Notes: generated by a model not told the origin, from the sequence alone. A DNA stretch of 64,000 nt from Micromonospora inositola (GCF_900090285.1 NZ_LT607754.1:2604001-2668000), one strand, 5' to 3'; numbered from the stretch's first letter, positions 23,030-31,913 are shown. Translations and numbers: made by a program.

Positions 23030-23448
23030 ACGGGCAAAACGGCAAACGGTCGGGGGCCTTCGTCATGTCCGGGCGCGGGTAGATCCCGGTCGTCCCGGGG
23101 CCGTCCGATCCACCGCGCCCCGGGCGCGTACGGATCCGACGGCCGGTGCGGCCGGGCGGGTGTCGCGGATCGGTCAGACGTGCCGGTGAACGACTGGTTG
23201 CGTGCCCGCTACGGGTGGTAGAGGATCTAGATGCCGATTCTGACGTTAGGTCGGTTTTTGGGACTACCGGCGACGGGGGAACCGACAAAGATTCTGGCCA
23301 CAAGACTGACGCGTCCAACCAGACGGCTTGAGCCGTCCCTGCCAGCGTCTCGAGCGCGGTGCTGCAGCTTTCCAGGCTGAGCAGGCTGTGGCACCATCAT
23401 GGAATCTCCATTGTTTTCTGCACCCCCCCTGCCGACAGGAGCACAGTG
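23030..23448. other. scar of a lost attachment site and leader region
   Basis: The first 40 bp join the sequence that precedes attachment core 2 (AACGGGCAAAAC) to one like that following core 1 (GGGGCCTTCGTC), as if the tRNA fragment had been deleted. The rest has no clear gene. A 49-codon frame from ATG 23231, preceded by AGAGGA, is open, but I cannot support it as a gene. Confidence 0.4.
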
Positions 23449-23601
23449 ATGTCTGGTCGTAGGTCCGGCCGGCTGCTCGGCGTGACGCTGGCGTTCGTTG
23501 CCCTTGCCGCCCTCGTCGGCGGTGTCCTCGGTGTCGACCCCGACCTGCACCAGTTTGAGTACGACTGGTCCGCCGCGATCGTCACCGCGCTCGTTCCGTA
23601 A
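23449..23601 (+). CDS. 50-residue single-helix membrane peptide
   Basis: ATG 23449 is preceded by AGGAG at a spacing of 7. The product begins MSGRRSGRLLGVTLAFVALA, with one transmembrane helix at about residues 9-27 and then a short DPDLHQFEYDW tail. It ends 60 bp before the GGDEF-EAL gene on the same strand. The basic N-terminus also fits an uncleaved signal. Function unknown. Confidence 0.55.
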   Translation: MSGRRSGRLLGVTLAFVALAALVGGVLGVDPDLHQFEYDWSAAIVTALVP

Positions 23602-23660
23602 CCTCCCGCGGCACACGCGTCCTGGCGGGTCCGTCCAGGCGTCACTCTCTGAGGAGCGGG

Positions 23661-26201
23661 ATGGCAACGAGTCGACCGTCGCCACGGCCGACGACGGATT
23701 CAGCCTGGCTGATCACCGGTCCGCTCGCGCTGATCACCGTCGTCGGCCTCATCATCCTGAGCCTGGCCACCCCGCCGACCGCGCAGGACGCCCTGGCGGC
23801 TCCCGTCCTGCTCTTCGTCCTGGTGGCCGCGGGCACCCAGGTCCTCCAGTTCATCGTGCTCCGGCAGGGACTCTCCGTCACGCTGACGGAGATCCCACTT
23901 GTGCTGGCCTTCCACTACCTCCAACCGGTCACCGTCGTCCTGGTGGCCGCGCTCGCCGCGCTGATCGGCCAGATGAGACGCCGGCTCACCCCGACCAAGG
24001 TGTGGTTCAACGTGGCGAAGGCCGGGGCCGCCGCCACGGTGGCCAGCCTGGTGCTGCTCGCCATGCGGCCGGTCGAGGGCGTCGGGCCGCCGACCTGGGG
24101 GGTGCTCTTCCTCGCGGTCAGCACGTACACGCTGGTCACGCTCGTGGCCGTGGGTGGCGTGATCAGCCTGCTTCAGGGGTGGCAGGCCGGGTGGCAGGTG
24201 GTCCGGACGGCGGCGCCCACGCTGCTGGCCGCGGCGGTCAACGTCGCCATCGGTCTGGTCATCCTGATCGTGCTCACCAGCAGCGGGTGGGCGATCCTCC
24301 TGCTCGCCGCGGTGGCGGTGGCGGTGGCCTTCGTCTACCGGTCCTACTCCCGGTTCTTCCGGCAACACCGCACTCTCGCCGACCTGTACGACCTGACCAA
24401 GGCCGTGACCCAGAGCGGCCAGGACGGCACCCTGGTCGACGCGCTGCTCGGCCGGATCCGCAGCCTCATGCAGGCCGAGTACGCCACGCTCTGGCTGCCG
24501 CCGCAGGGACGGCATCCGGAGGTGCTGCTGACCGCCCGGGTCGACGATCCCGGCCTGCTCGACTTTGCACCCGGGCCGGCGGCGATCCGGCAGCGGGTGC
24601 TCGAGTCGGGTCAGCGCGTGGCTGCCGGGCGGAAGCTCGGCGACGACCGGGATTTGCCCAGGTCCGGCTCGGGCCCCGCCAAGGACGTCCTGGTCGTGCC
24701 GCTGCGGTCCGGTCAGGCCGTGATCGGCACCCTGGAGATCGTCAACCGGCTCGGCGACACCAACCATCTCACCTCGGCCGACATCCCCGTCTTCGAGACG
24801 GTGGCCGCGCACGTCGCCGTTGCCCTGGAGAATTCCCGCCTGGTCGACCGGCTGCGCCACGACGCGTACCACGACGCGCTGACCAAGCTGCCCAACCGGC
24901 GGCGGATCACCGCCGCGCTGGACGAGGCGGTGAAGATCTGGGCACCCGGTGAGGTGGTCGCGGTGCTGCTCTTCGACGTGGACGGGCTGCGCCAGGTCAA
25001 CGAGTCGCTCGGGCACGCCGCGGGGGACAAGGTCCTGGCCGAGGTGGCCGACCGGCTGCGCGCCTCGGCCCCCTCCTCGGCGCTGGTGGGCCGGCCCGGC
25101 GGCGACGAGTTCCTGGTGACGCTGCGGCTGGAGAACGCCGAGGCGGCCCTGGAGCTCGCCGCCGAGCTGCGCGAGCAGATCCGCGACGAGATGGTCTTCG
25201 ACTCGCTGACCCTCGACGTGGACACCGCCGTCGGGGTGGCCGTACACCCGGATCACGGCAGCGACGCCGCAAGCCTGCTGCAACGGGTCGACCTGGCCGC
25301 GACGGCGGCCAAGTCGGTGCCGGGCAGCGTGCAGCTGTTCAACCCGGCGCTGGAGTCCCGGTCGCTGCGCCGCCTCGGCCTCGCCGGCGACCTGCGGCGC
25401 GCCCTCGACGAGGGTGCGCTGGAGGTCTACTTCCAGCCGAAGGTGACGTTGCGGGACCGGCGGCTGCTCGGCGTCGAGTGCCTGGCCCGCTGGGAGCATC
25501 CGACGCACGGCACGGTCGCCCCGGAGGACTTCGTCGCGGTGGCCGAGCACACCGGCCAGCTCGGCCGGCTCACCGAGGTGGTGCTCCGGGAGGGGCTGCG
25601 GCGCAGTCGGGACTGGGCCCACGCCGAGCAGCCGCTCGCCGTCGCGGTCAACCTCTCCGCGCGTACGCTCACCGACCCGCACTTCCCGGACCAGGTACGC
25701 GAGCTGCTCGACGAGTACGGCGTGCCGCCGCAGCGGCTCACCTTCGAGATCCGCGAGGCCGGGGTGCTGGACGGCACCGACCGGCCGATACCGACCCTGC
25801 ACCGGCTGCGTGACCTCGGCGTACGGCTGTCGGTGGACGACTTCGGGACGGGCTCCTCGTCCCTGGCCTACCTGCGCCGGCTGCCGGTGCACGAGGTGAA
25901 GGTGGACCGCTCGTTCGTGCAGGGCATGGCGACCGACCCGGGCGACCTGGCGATCGTCAACGCCGTGGTGACGCTCTCCCAGCAGTTCGGCCTCGCGGTG
26001 GTCGCCGAGGGGGTGGAGAGCGAGCTGACCCTCGAGCTGCTCCAGGACATCGGCTGCGAGATCGGCCAGGGCTTCCTGTTCAGCCGGCCGCTGCCGTACG
26101 AGCGGCTGCAGGCGTGGTTCGGCGCGCAGGTGGAGCCGGAGGCCGCAGCCGAGGCACCCCGGCTGCGGGTGGTCCCGGACCGCTCGGCGACCCTGCTCTG
26201 A
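23661..26201 (+). CDS. membrane GGDEF-EAL cyclic-di-GMP enzyme with GAF-like domain
   Basis: The 846-residue protein has about seven transmembrane helices in residues 15-235, a GAF-like sensor segment at about 240-400, a GGDEF diguanylate cyclase domain with an intact GGDEF at residues 480-484, and an EAL phosphodiesterase domain. The EAL signature reads ECL at 606-608, a common active variant. VNLSAR, FEIREAG, VDDFGTGSSSLAYL and KVDRSF retain the metal and catalytic acids. It could make or degrade cyclic di-GMP in response to a membrane or ligand signal. It is probably core chromosome and lies upstream of the tRNA-Thr gene. Confidence 0.9.
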   Translation: MATSRPSPRPTTDSAWLITGPLALITVVGLIILSLATPPTAQDALAAPVLLFVLVAAGTQVLQFIVLRQGLSVTLTEIPLVLAFHYLQPVTVVLVAALAALIGQMRRRLTPTKVWFNVAKAGAAATVASLVLLAMRPVEGVGPPTWGVLFLAVSTYTLVTLVAVGGVISLLQGWQAGWQVVRTAAPTLLAAAVNVAIGLVILIVLTSSGWAILLLAAVAVAVAFVYRSYSRFFRQHRTLADLYDLTKAVTQSGQDGTLVDALLGRIRSLMQAEYATLWLPPQGRHPEVLLTARVDDPGLLDFAPGPAAIRQRVLESGQRVAAGRKLGDDRDLPRSGSGPAKDVLVVPLRSGQAVIGTLEIVNRLGDTNHLTSADIPVFETVAAHVAVALENSRLVDRLRHDAYHDALTKLPNRRRITAALDEAVKIWAPGEVVAVLLFDVDGLRQVNESLGHAAGDKVLAEVADRLRASAPSSALVGRPGGDEFLVTLRLENAEAALELAAELREQIRDEMVFDSLTLDVDTAVGVAVHPDHGSDAASLLQRVDLAATAAKSVPGSVQLFNPALESRSLRRLGLAGDLRRALDEGALEVYFQPKVTLRDRRLLGVECLARWEHPTHGTVAPEDFVAVAEHTGQLGRLTEVVLREGLRRSRDWAHAEQPLAVAVNLSARTLTDPHFPDQVRELLDEYGVPPQRLTFEIREAGVLDGTDRPIPTLHRLRDLGVRLSVDDFGTGSSSLAYLRRLPVHEVKVDRSFVQGMATDPGDLAIVNAVVTLSQQFGLAVVAEGVESELTLELLQDIGCEIGQGFLFSRPLPYERLQAWFGAQVEPEAAAEAPRLRVVPDRSATLL

Positions 26202-26245
26202 GCTGGGACGACGGAAACCGCTCCCGGTATTGGGGGGGATCCGAT

Positions 26246-26274
26246 TTCACCTCGGCGGCGGGGTCGTGTACTGT
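26246..26274 (+). promoter_or_regulatory. sigma70-type promoter of tRNA-Thr/Met
   Basis: TTCACC (26246-26251), a 17-bp spacer and TACTGT (26269-26274) lie 37 bp before the tRNA-Thr gene. The form matches the other housekeeping promoters in this window. Confidence 0.55.
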
Positions 26275-26310
26275 TTCTCCTGCGCGACGCCCTCCGGGGT
26301 GATCGGGTAG

Positions 26311-26383
26311 GCCCCCTTAGCTCAGTCGGCAGAGCGTCTCCATGGTAAGGAGAAGGTCTACGGTTCGATTCCGTAAGGGGGCT
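26311..26383 (+). tRNA. tRNA-Thr(GGT)
   Basis: All four arms pair. The acceptor GCCCCCT pairs with AGGGGGC, the anticodon loop is ATGGTAA with anticodon GGT, and the T arm is TACGG-TTCGATT-CCGTA. The 73-nt gene has no encoded CCA. It is adjacent to tRNA-Met, as in other actinobacteria. Confidence 0.95.
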
Positions 26384-26408
26384 CACAGGGTCCGGCTGGA
26401 CCCGCCAC

Positions 26409-26481
26409 GGCGGTGTAGCTCAGATGGCAGAGCAAGCGGCTCATAATCGCTGTGTCGCCGGTTCAAGTCCGGCCACCGCTA
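26409..26481 (+). tRNA. tRNA-Met(CAT), elongator type
   Basis: The acceptor GGCGGTG pairs with CACCGCT (first pair G-U). The anticodon loop is CTCATAA with CAT, and the T arm is GCCGG-TTCAAGT-CCGGC. The 73-nt gene lacks an encoded CCA. The first pair and the position next to tRNA-Thr and rpmG support elongator tRNA-Met. Confidence 0.93.
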
Positions 26482-26516
26482 CTCTCGTCCTCCGGGCTCC
26501 CCGGCGGTCGGTGGGA

Positions 26517-26535
26517 TGGGCGCCACAGGCGCCCA
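26517..26535 (+). terminator. terminator after tRNA-Thr/Met
   Basis: TGGGCGCC (26517-26524) pairs with GGCGCCCA (26528-26535) over a 3-nt loop and is followed by CTTTG. It lies 36 bp beyond tRNA-Met. Confidence 0.6.
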
Positions 26536-26611
26536 CTTTGCATGTCCGCGCCGTCAGTCCGTAGGCTGATGCGCCGTAGTTGTTATCCGTTAGCGAGGAA
26601 GGCACTCCGCC

Positions 26612-26779
26612 GTGGCGAAGGCGACCGATGTCCGGCCGAAGATCACTTTGGCGTGTGTGGAGTGCAAGGAGCGCAACTACATCACGCGCAAGAACCGCCG
26701 TAACGACCCGGACCGCATCGAGCTGAAGAAGTTCTGCCCCCGGGACGGCAAGCACACCATCCACCGCGAGACCCGCTGA
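26612..26779 (+). CDS. rpmG: 50S ribosomal protein L33
   Basis: The GTG at 26612 follows GAGGAAGG and gives 55 residues: [20 protein letters not shown] and a HRETR end, the normal length for the family. It is a large-subunit protein near the E site. The first zinc pair CVEC is present, but the second reads CPRD instead of CPRC, so one of four zinc ligands is missing. The gene order rpmG, MaoC, MaoC, tRNA-Trp, secE is the standard actinobacterial one. Confidence 0.93.
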   Translation: MAKATDVRPKITLACVECKERNYITRKNRRNDPDRIELKKFCPRDGKHTIHRETR

Positions 26780-26902
26780 CCCGCGGCCGGCTCGGCCGGC
26801 CCGGTCCCGCAGCATTCCCCGAACGCCGGTCCGCACGGACGACGGCCCTCAGCCGCCGCCCCGTACGGATCGGCGTTCGTGTTTTCCGTGTAGGTTCGCG
26901 GC

Positions 26903-27349
26903 ATGTCCCTGGACCCGTCCTTCGTCGGCCGGACCTATCCGCCGACCGCCCCCTACCAGGTGGGCCGAGAAAAGATCCGCGAGTTCGCCACGGCCATCGG
27001 CGCCACCGACCCGGCCCACCACGACCCGGAGGCGGCCCGCGCGCTCGGGCACCCCGACGTGGTCGCGCCACCGACCTTCCCCGTGGTGGTCACCATGGCC
27101 GCCAGCCGGCAGATCATCGAGGATCCCGCCCTCGGCGTGGACTACAGCCGGGTGGTCCACGGCGACCAGCGGTTCGCGTACACCCGTCCGGTGGTGGCCG
27201 GTGACGAGCTGGTCTGCGTGAACACCATCGAGGAGATCACCAGCCGGGGCGGGCACGGCTTCCTGACCACCCGCACGGACGTGAGCACCGCCGCCGGCGA
27301 GCCGGTGGTCGCCGTCTGGTCCAAGATCGTCGTACGCGGGGAGGCCTGA
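26903..27349 (+). CDS. MaoC-like dehydratase, HadA-type subunit
   Basis: The 148-residue single hot-dog-domain protein carries GRTYPPTAPYQVGREKIREF and YSRVVHGDQRFAYTRPVVAG. By position it corresponds to HadA of mycobacteria (rpmG-hadA-hadB-tRNA-Trp-secE). HadA-type subunits lack the catalytic dyad and help bind the acyl chain in a (3R)-hydroxyacyl-ACP dehydratase heterodimer. It is followed after 1 bp by the HadB-type partner, so they are co-translated. Function in fatty-acid elongation is inferred from family and order. Confidence 0.85.
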   Translation: MSLDPSFVGRTYPPTAPYQVGREKIREFATAIGATDPAHHDPEAARALGHPDVVAPPTFPVVVTMAASRQIIEDPALGVDYSRVVHGDQRFAYTRPVVAGDELVCVNTIEEITSRGGHGFLTTRTDVSTAAGEPVVAVWSKIVVRGEA

Positions 27350-27350
27350 C

Positions 27351-27743
27351 ATGGAACTGCCCACCCAGACGTTCCAGGTGACCCGCGCGGACCTGGTCCG
27401 ATACGCGGGCGCCTCCGGCGACTTCAACCCCATCCACTGGAGCGACCGGTTCGCCACCAAGGTCGGCCTGCCGGGGGTGATCGGCCACGGCATGTTCACC
27501 ATGGCGCTGGTCGGCCGGGCGGTCACCACATGGGCCGGCGCGCCGGACGCGGTGGTCGACTTCGGCGTCCGGTTCACCCGTCCGGTGGTCGTCCCGGACG
27601 ACGACCAGGGCACCGAGATCGAGGTCTCGGCGGTGGTCAAGGAGGTCACCGATGCGGGCCTGACTAGGCTCGACGTGACCGCGACCTGCCTGGGGGAGAA
27701 GGTGCTCTCGCAGGCCCGGGCGACCATCCGGACGCCCCGCTGA
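27351..27743 (+). CDS. MaoC-like dehydratase, HadB-type catalytic subunit
   Basis: A 130-residue hot-dog protein with the catalytic R-hydratase motif YAGASGDFNPIHWSD (Asp and His of the dyad) and GVIGHGMFTMAL. It is the active subunit expected to pair with the protein encoded just upstream, dehydrating 3-hydroxyacyl-ACP. No HadC-type third gene follows; the next gene is tRNA-Trp. Confidence 0.88.
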   Translation: MELPTQTFQVTRADLVRYAGASGDFNPIHWSDRFATKVGLPGVIGHGMFTMALVGRAVTTWAGAPDAVVDFGVRFTRPVVVPDDDQGTEIEVSAVVKEVTDAGLTRLDVTATCLGEKVLSQARATIRTPR

Positions 27744-27774
27744 GGGGCGTTCCGACGCGCTGGGGGCAGACCGG

Positions 27775-27804
27775 TTGGGAAAGTCGTACGACTACCCGTA
27801 CACT
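27775..27804 (+). promoter_or_regulatory. sigma70-type promoter of tRNA-Trp/secE region
   Basis: TTGGGA (27775-27780), an 18-bp spacer and TACACT (27799-27804) lie 68 bp before tRNA-Trp. The TACACT -10 recurs at the rpoB and infA promoters. Confidence 0.6.
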
Positions 27805-27871
27805 GGTCCGCCGTGGGGCAAGTGACCCCTGCGCGGCCGTGCATGGCCGGGTGGGGCGAGAGTTGCCGCAC

Positions 27872-27944
<73 letters not shown>

Positions 27945-28157
27945 CGCCTCAGGCCTGACCGTTCCCGTGGGTCGCGCCGCCGAACGGCGGCGTCCGGCCC
28001 GTGGTGGTGGCGCCGGCGGGGTGGTTCCGAGGCAATCGGAGCCCCTCCTGGTCGGTCCGCCGGCCGCGGCCCGTCGCGGGACGGTTGGTCCGGCCGGCGT
28101 GACCAAACGCCGCGCACGCCCATCGGCGTGCGACCCGATACCCGCACGGAGGGCGAA

Positions 28158-28550
28158 GTGGCCGAGAGCAAGCGGCGCGGCGAGGACGCCGGCGACGAGC
28201 GTCTGCGCGAAGACGCGGTCGTCGACGACGTGGCCGACGACGACGCCACCGAGGCGGACGAGCCGGTCTCCCGGGGCGGTACCGCGACCCGCGCGCGGGC
28301 CCGGGCCGAGTCGGCCGACGGTCGGAAGACCCGCAAGGACACCGACCGGGTGGGCCTGTTCGCCCGCATCGCGCGGTTCTTCCGCGAGGTCGTGGCCGAG
28401 CTGCGTAAGGTCATCTGGCCGACGCGCAAGGAGTTGCTGACCTACACCGCCGTGGTGGTCACCTTCGTCGCGGTGATGCTGACGATCGTGGGCCTTCTCG
28501 ACTTCGCGTTCGCGAAGGGCGTGCTGTGGGTCTTCGGCAACCCCAGCTGA
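28158..28550 (+). CDS. secE: preprotein translocase subunit SecE
   Basis: The GTG at 28158 follows GGAGGGCGAA, giving 130 residues. A long charged N-terminal extension of about 65 residues precedes the conserved FFREVVAELRKVIWPTRKEL and a single transmembrane helix (VVVTFVAVMLTIVGLLDFAF). It clamps SecY in the membrane. It stands directly upstream of nusG as in nearly all bacteria. Confidence 0.95.
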   Translation: MAESKRRGEDAGDERLREDAVVDDVADDDATEADEPVSRGGTATRARARAESADGRKTRKDTDRVGLFARIARFFREVVAELRKVIWPTRKELLTYTAVVVTFVAVMLTIVGLLDFAFAKGVLWVFGNPS

Positions 28551-28588
28551 CCGGCTGACTGTGCCGATAGTGACGGAAGTGAGCGAGC

Positions 28589-29311
28589 GTGCCTGAGTAC
28601 GACGAGACCGCCGAGACCACGGACGAGCAGTCCACGGTGGCGACGGCGGCCAACGATGAGTCGGTCGAGGCCGCCAGCGAGCCGGAATTCCCGACCACCG
28701 AGCCCGCGCCGGACGAGGAGTACGACCCGGTCGCCGAGCTGCGCCAGAAGCTGCGCTACGCGCCCGGCGACTGGTACGTGGTGCACTCCTACGCCGGCTA
28801 CGAGAACAAGGTCAAGACCAACCTCGAGACCCGGATCACCTCCCTCGACATGGAGGACTTCATCTACCAGGTCGAGGTGCCGACCCGGGAAGAGGTCGAG
28901 GTCAAGAACGGCAAGCGGTCCCAGGTCCAGGCGAAGGTCTTCCCGGGCTACATCCTGGTCCGGATGGAGCTGACCGCCGAGTCCTACTCCTGCGTCCGGA
29001 ACACCCCGGGGGTCACCGGCTTCGTGGGGGCGACGGACCGGGCCGACCGGCCGGCGCCGCTGAGCCTCGACGAGGTGCTGAAGTGGCTGGCTCCGGCGGT
29101 CGAGGCCGTGGAGAAGAAGGCCAAGCCCGAGGTCAGGGTCCTCGACTTCGAGGTCGGCGACTCGGTCACCGTCACCGACGGCGCCTTCGCCTCGCTGCCG
29201 GCCACGATCAGTGAGATCAACGCCGACCAGCAGAAGCTCAAGGTGCTGGTGTCGATCTTCGGCCGGGAGACGCCGGTCGAGCTGAACTTCAACCAGGTCG
29301 CCAAGATCTGA
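28589..29311 (+). CDS. nusG: transcription termination/antitermination factor NusG
   Basis: The 240-residue protein starts with GTG. After an acidic extension of about 55 residues comes the NGN domain ([31 protein letters not shown]) and a C-terminal KOW domain ([20 protein letters not shown]). NusG links RNA polymerase to Rho or to the ribosome. The acidic extension is typical of actinobacteria. Confidence 0.96.
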   Translation: MPEYDETAETTDEQSTVATAANDESVEAASEPEFPTTEPAPDEEYDPVAELRQKLRYAPGDWYVVHSYAGYENKVKTNLETRITSLDMEDFIYQVEVPTREEVEVKNGKRSQVQAKVFPGYILVRMELTAESYSCVRNTPGVTGFVGATDRADRPAPLSLDEVLKWLAPAVEAVEKKAKPEVRVLDFEVGDSVTVTDGAFASLPATISEINADQQKLKVLVSIFGRETPVELNFNQVAKI

Positions 29312-29494
29312 CGTACGGTCGCGGCGGCGGTGGGCTTTCGGCCCGCCGCCGGTGCGTCGTTTCGCCCGCCCGCCGGACCTCGGCGGCGGGGGCGGCGGAA
29401 GTCTGCGCTACCCTAGAACGTCGGCTGTCGCACCGCGCTGACCGTGCGCGCCCGCTGCCGGCATCTTTCCCAGTTCCAAGCCCCAGGAAGAGAC

Positions 29495-29926
29495 ATGCCT
29501 CCGAAGAAGAAGCTCGTCAAGACGTTCACGCTTCAGCTGCCGGCGGGCCAGGCCACGCCGGCGCCGCCGGTCGGCCCCGCGCTCGGCCAGCACGGCGTGA
29601 ACATCATGGAGTTCTGCAAGTCCTACAACGCGCAGACCGAGTCCCAGCGGGGCGACATCGTCCCCGCCGAGATCAGCGTGTACGAGGACCGGACCTTCAC
29701 CTTCGTCCTGAAGACCCCGCCCGCCGCCCGGCTGCTGATCAAGGCCGCCGGTGTGCAGAAGGGCTCGGGCGTCCCGCACACGGAGAAGGTCGGTTCCGTG
29801 ACCCGCGCCCAGCTGCGCGAGATCGCCGAGAAGAAGATGGCCGACCTCAACGCCAACGACATCGACCAGGCTGAGAAGATCATCGCCGGCACCGCCCGGT
29901 CGATGGGTCTGACCGTCTCCGACTGA
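29495..29926 (+). CDS. rplK: 50S ribosomal protein L11
   Basis: ATG 29495 gives 143 residues beginning [20 protein letters not shown], with the [19 protein letters not shown] motif of the thiostrepton-binding protein of the GTPase centre. A TACCCT -10-like box at 29409-29414 may start the rplKA transcript. Confidence 0.97.
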   Translation: MPPKKKLVKTFTLQLPAGQATPAPPVGPALGQHGVNIMEFCKSYNAQTESQRGDIVPAEISVYEDRTFTFVLKTPPAARLLIKAAGVQKGSGVPHTEKVGSVTRAQLREIAEKKMADLNANDIDQAEKIIAGTARSMGLTVSD

Positions 29927-30008
29927 CGTCGGACACCACTCACCCGATCAGTTCGTGGGAGGGCGCGCGGTCACCGCGGCCCGCCATAGACCACAGGAGT
30001 AACCAGAA

Positions 30009-30725
30009 ATGCAGCGCAGCAAGAGCTACCGCAAGGCCGCCGAGGTCATCGACCGGTCGAAGCTCTACACCCCCGCCGAGGCCGTCAAGCTGGCCAAGGA
30101 GACCACCAACGTCAAGTTCGACGCCACGGTCGAGGTCGCCATGCGCCTCGGCGTCGACCCCCGCAAGGCGGACCAGATGGTCCGCGGCACGGTCAACCTG
30201 CCGCACGGCACCGGTAAGACCGCCCGCGTGATCGTCTTCGCCGCCGGCGCGAAGGCCGAAGAGGCCGCCGCGGCGGGCGCGGACGAGGTGGGCGCCGACG
30301 AGCTGGTCGCCCGGATCCAGGGCGGTTGGCTGGACTTCGACGCGGCGATCGCCACGCCTGACCAGATGGCCAAGATCGGCCGGATCGCGCGGATCCTGGG
30401 CCCGCGCGGCCTGATGCCGAACCCGAAGACGGGCACGGTGACCATGGACGTCACCAAGGCCGTCGCGGACATCAAGGGCGGTAAGATCACCTTCCGGGTG
30501 GACAAGCACTCGAACCTGCACCTGATCCTCGGTAAGGCCTCGTTCTCCGAGTCGCAGCTGATCGACAACTACGCTGCCGTCCTCGACGAGGTGCTGCGGG
30601 CCAAGCCGTCCTCGGCCAAGGGCAAGTACCTCAAGAAGGTCGTCCTGACCACCACCATGGGTCCGGGCGTCCCGGTCGACCCGAACGTGGTGAAGAACCT
30701 GCAGGAGACCTCGACCGAGGGCTGA
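30009..30725 (+). CDS. rplA: 50S ribosomal protein L1
   Basis: The 238-residue protein carries the L1 signature [20 protein letters not shown] and [20 protein letters not shown] at the N-terminus. It forms the L1 stalk at the E site and in other bacteria represses its own operon. A very strong hairpin terminator follows 15 bp after the stop. Confidence 0.97.
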   Translation: MQRSKSYRKAAEVIDRSKLYTPAEAVKLAKETTNVKFDATVEVAMRLGVDPRKADQMVRGTVNLPHGTGKTARVIVFAAGAKAEEAAAAGADEVGADELVARIQGGWLDFDAAIATPDQMAKIGRIARILGPRGLMPNPKTGTVTMDVTKAVADIKGGKITFRVDKHSNLHLILGKASFSESQLIDNYAAVLDEVLRAKPSSAKGKYLKKVVLTTTMGPGVPVDPNVVKNLQETSTEG

Positions 30726-30740
30726 GCACGCCTGGAGTGA

Positions 30741-30771
30741 GGGGCCCCGCCACGACTCGTGGCGGGGCCCC
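30741..30771 (+). terminator. rplKA terminator
   Basis: GGGGCCCCGCCACGA (30741-30755) is the exact reverse complement of 30757-30771, giving a near-continuous stem. It is placed 15 bp after the rplA stop. No U tract follows. Confidence 0.85.
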
Positions 30772-30802
30772 CGTCGTCTGTCCGCTGTGGCAGGCTCGCG
30801 GC

Positions 30803-30997
30803 ATGCGGCTGGAGAACGTCTGGTTGCGGTACCACCGACGCGGCCCGTGGGTGCTGCGGGAGACGGTGATGGCGACCGCCCGGGCGCTGACCGGCTCGTT
30901 GGCCGCGCCGACGGTGCTGCTGCTGTCGCTCTGGGCCGCGGCGTGGGCCGCGGTGGCGCTCGCCGGCTACGCCTGGCGGCGCCGCTCCCGGGCCTGA
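30803..30997 (+). pseudogene. ABC-transporter deletion remnant
   Basis: ATG 30803 opens 64 codons. The first 19 residues, MRLENVWLRYHRRGPWVLR, are the usual first strands of an ABC ATPase, including the aromatic A-loop Tyr. They run without Walker motifs straight into MATARALTGSLAAPTVLLLS and a membrane helix ending in RRRSRA, like the end of an ABC permease. I infer that an ATPase-permease gene pair was fused by an in-frame deletion. The short protein could still be made, but it cannot be a transporter. Confidence 0.5.
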
Positions 30998-31027
30998 GCG
31001 GGTGACCGGGCGCACTCCGGGGGCGAT

Positions 31028-31057
31028 TTGGCGGTACGCGGACCCGTCGCGTAACCT
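31028..31057 (+). promoter_or_regulatory. promoter of rplJL
   Basis: TTGGCG (31028-31033), 18-bp spacer, TAACCT (31052-31057). It lies about 255 bp upstream of rplJ, leaving a long leader. Confidence 0.5.
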
Positions 31058-31074
31058 GATGCGGTAGTTCCACC

Positions 31075-31230
31075 CAGAGACCGCTGGTCACCGTGCCCCG
31101 GCACGGTCGAAGGTCCCGCGATGACGGGCGACCCGCGCAGGGCGGCAAGCGAAAATCGGTTCTTCCCGTGGTCCGCCGACCATGGTGATCAGGCCGGCCC
31201 TCGCCCCGCGCGCCCTGCGCCGGGGCTTTT
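31075..31230 (+). promoter_or_regulatory. L10-type leader with terminator hairpin
   Basis: The roughly 240-nt untranslated leader of rplJ ends in GCCCCG (31203-31208) pairing with CGGGGC (31221-31226) followed by TTTTCTC, one of the few hairpins in this window with a U tract. Upstream of it the leader can fold further. Binding of the L10-L7/L12 complex to such leaders controls rplJL in other bacteria by attenuation. The ligand-binding fold is not resolved by eye here. Confidence 0.55.
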
Positions 31231-31313
31231 CTCGTTGTCGTGATGCCTCCGGCGCCGTCGCAGAGCTTCGCTCGTCGACGGCGACCAGCCTCGAGCAACG
31301 AGAGAGGAGGGAC

Positions 31314-31859
31314 ATGGCGGACAAGCCGATCCGGGCCGACAAGGCCACGGCCGTCGCTGAGCTCACCGACAGCTTCCGCAACGCGGGGGCCGCGGTGCTC
31401 ACCGAGTACCGTGGTCTGACGGTTTCCCAGCTCACCCAGCTGCGGCGCTCACTCGGCAAGGAGACCACCTACACGGTCGCGAAGAACACGCTGGCCAAGC
31501 GTGCGGCGACCGAGGCGGGCATCTCCGGCCTCGATGAGCTGTTCACCGGTCCTACCGCGCTGACTTTCGTTTCGGGCGACGTCGTCGAGGCGGCGAAGGG
31601 GCTTCGCGACTTTGCGAAGGCCAACCCGAAGCTCGTCATCAAGGGCGGTGTCTTCGAGGGCAAGGCCATTTCCGCGGCCGAGGTCACGAAGCTCGCCGAC
31701 CTGGAGTCCCGCGAGGTGCTGCTGGCCAAGCTGGCCGGCGCGATGAAGGGCAACCTGAGCAAGGCCGCAGCCCTGTTCCAGGCGCCGCTCTCCAAGACCG
31801 CCCGTCTGGCGGCCGCCCTGCAGGACAAGCGCGAGAAGGAGAGCGCCGAGGCGGCCTGA
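31314..31859 (+). CDS. rplJ: 50S ribosomal protein L10
   Basis: ATG 31314 follows GAGAGGAGGG, giving 181 residues, with [20 protein letters not shown] and a C-terminal helix that binds L7/L12 dimers. It anchors the stalk and, with L7/L12, probably binds its own leader. The rplL gene follows 54 bp downstream. Confidence 0.97.
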   Translation: MADKPIRADKATAVAELTDSFRNAGAAVLTEYRGLTVSQLTQLRRSLGKETTYTVAKNTLAKRAATEAGISGLDELFTGPTALTFVSGDVVEAAKGLRDFAKANPKLVIKGGVFEGKAISAAEVTKLADLESREVLLAKLAGAMKGNLSKAAALFQAPLSKTARLAAALQDKREKESAEAA

Positions 31860-31913
31860 GGCCTCCCGGCGCACCCACGTTCTTAGTTTTCACTTTTAGA
31901 AAGGACGCCAGAC

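Noticed and set aside
23231..23380. 49-codon frame beginning MPILTLGRFLGLPATGEPTK
   Set aside because: It has an AGAGGA upstream but no recognisable features, and its second half is a basic Pro/Ser/Arg-rich stretch typical of noncoding frames. Kept only as a note within the gap description.
25470..25490. EAL domain judged inactive because the signature reads ECL
   Set aside because: The catalytic Glu is retained, and the downstream N, E, D-D and K residues typical of active EAL domains are all visible, so inactivity cannot be claimed.
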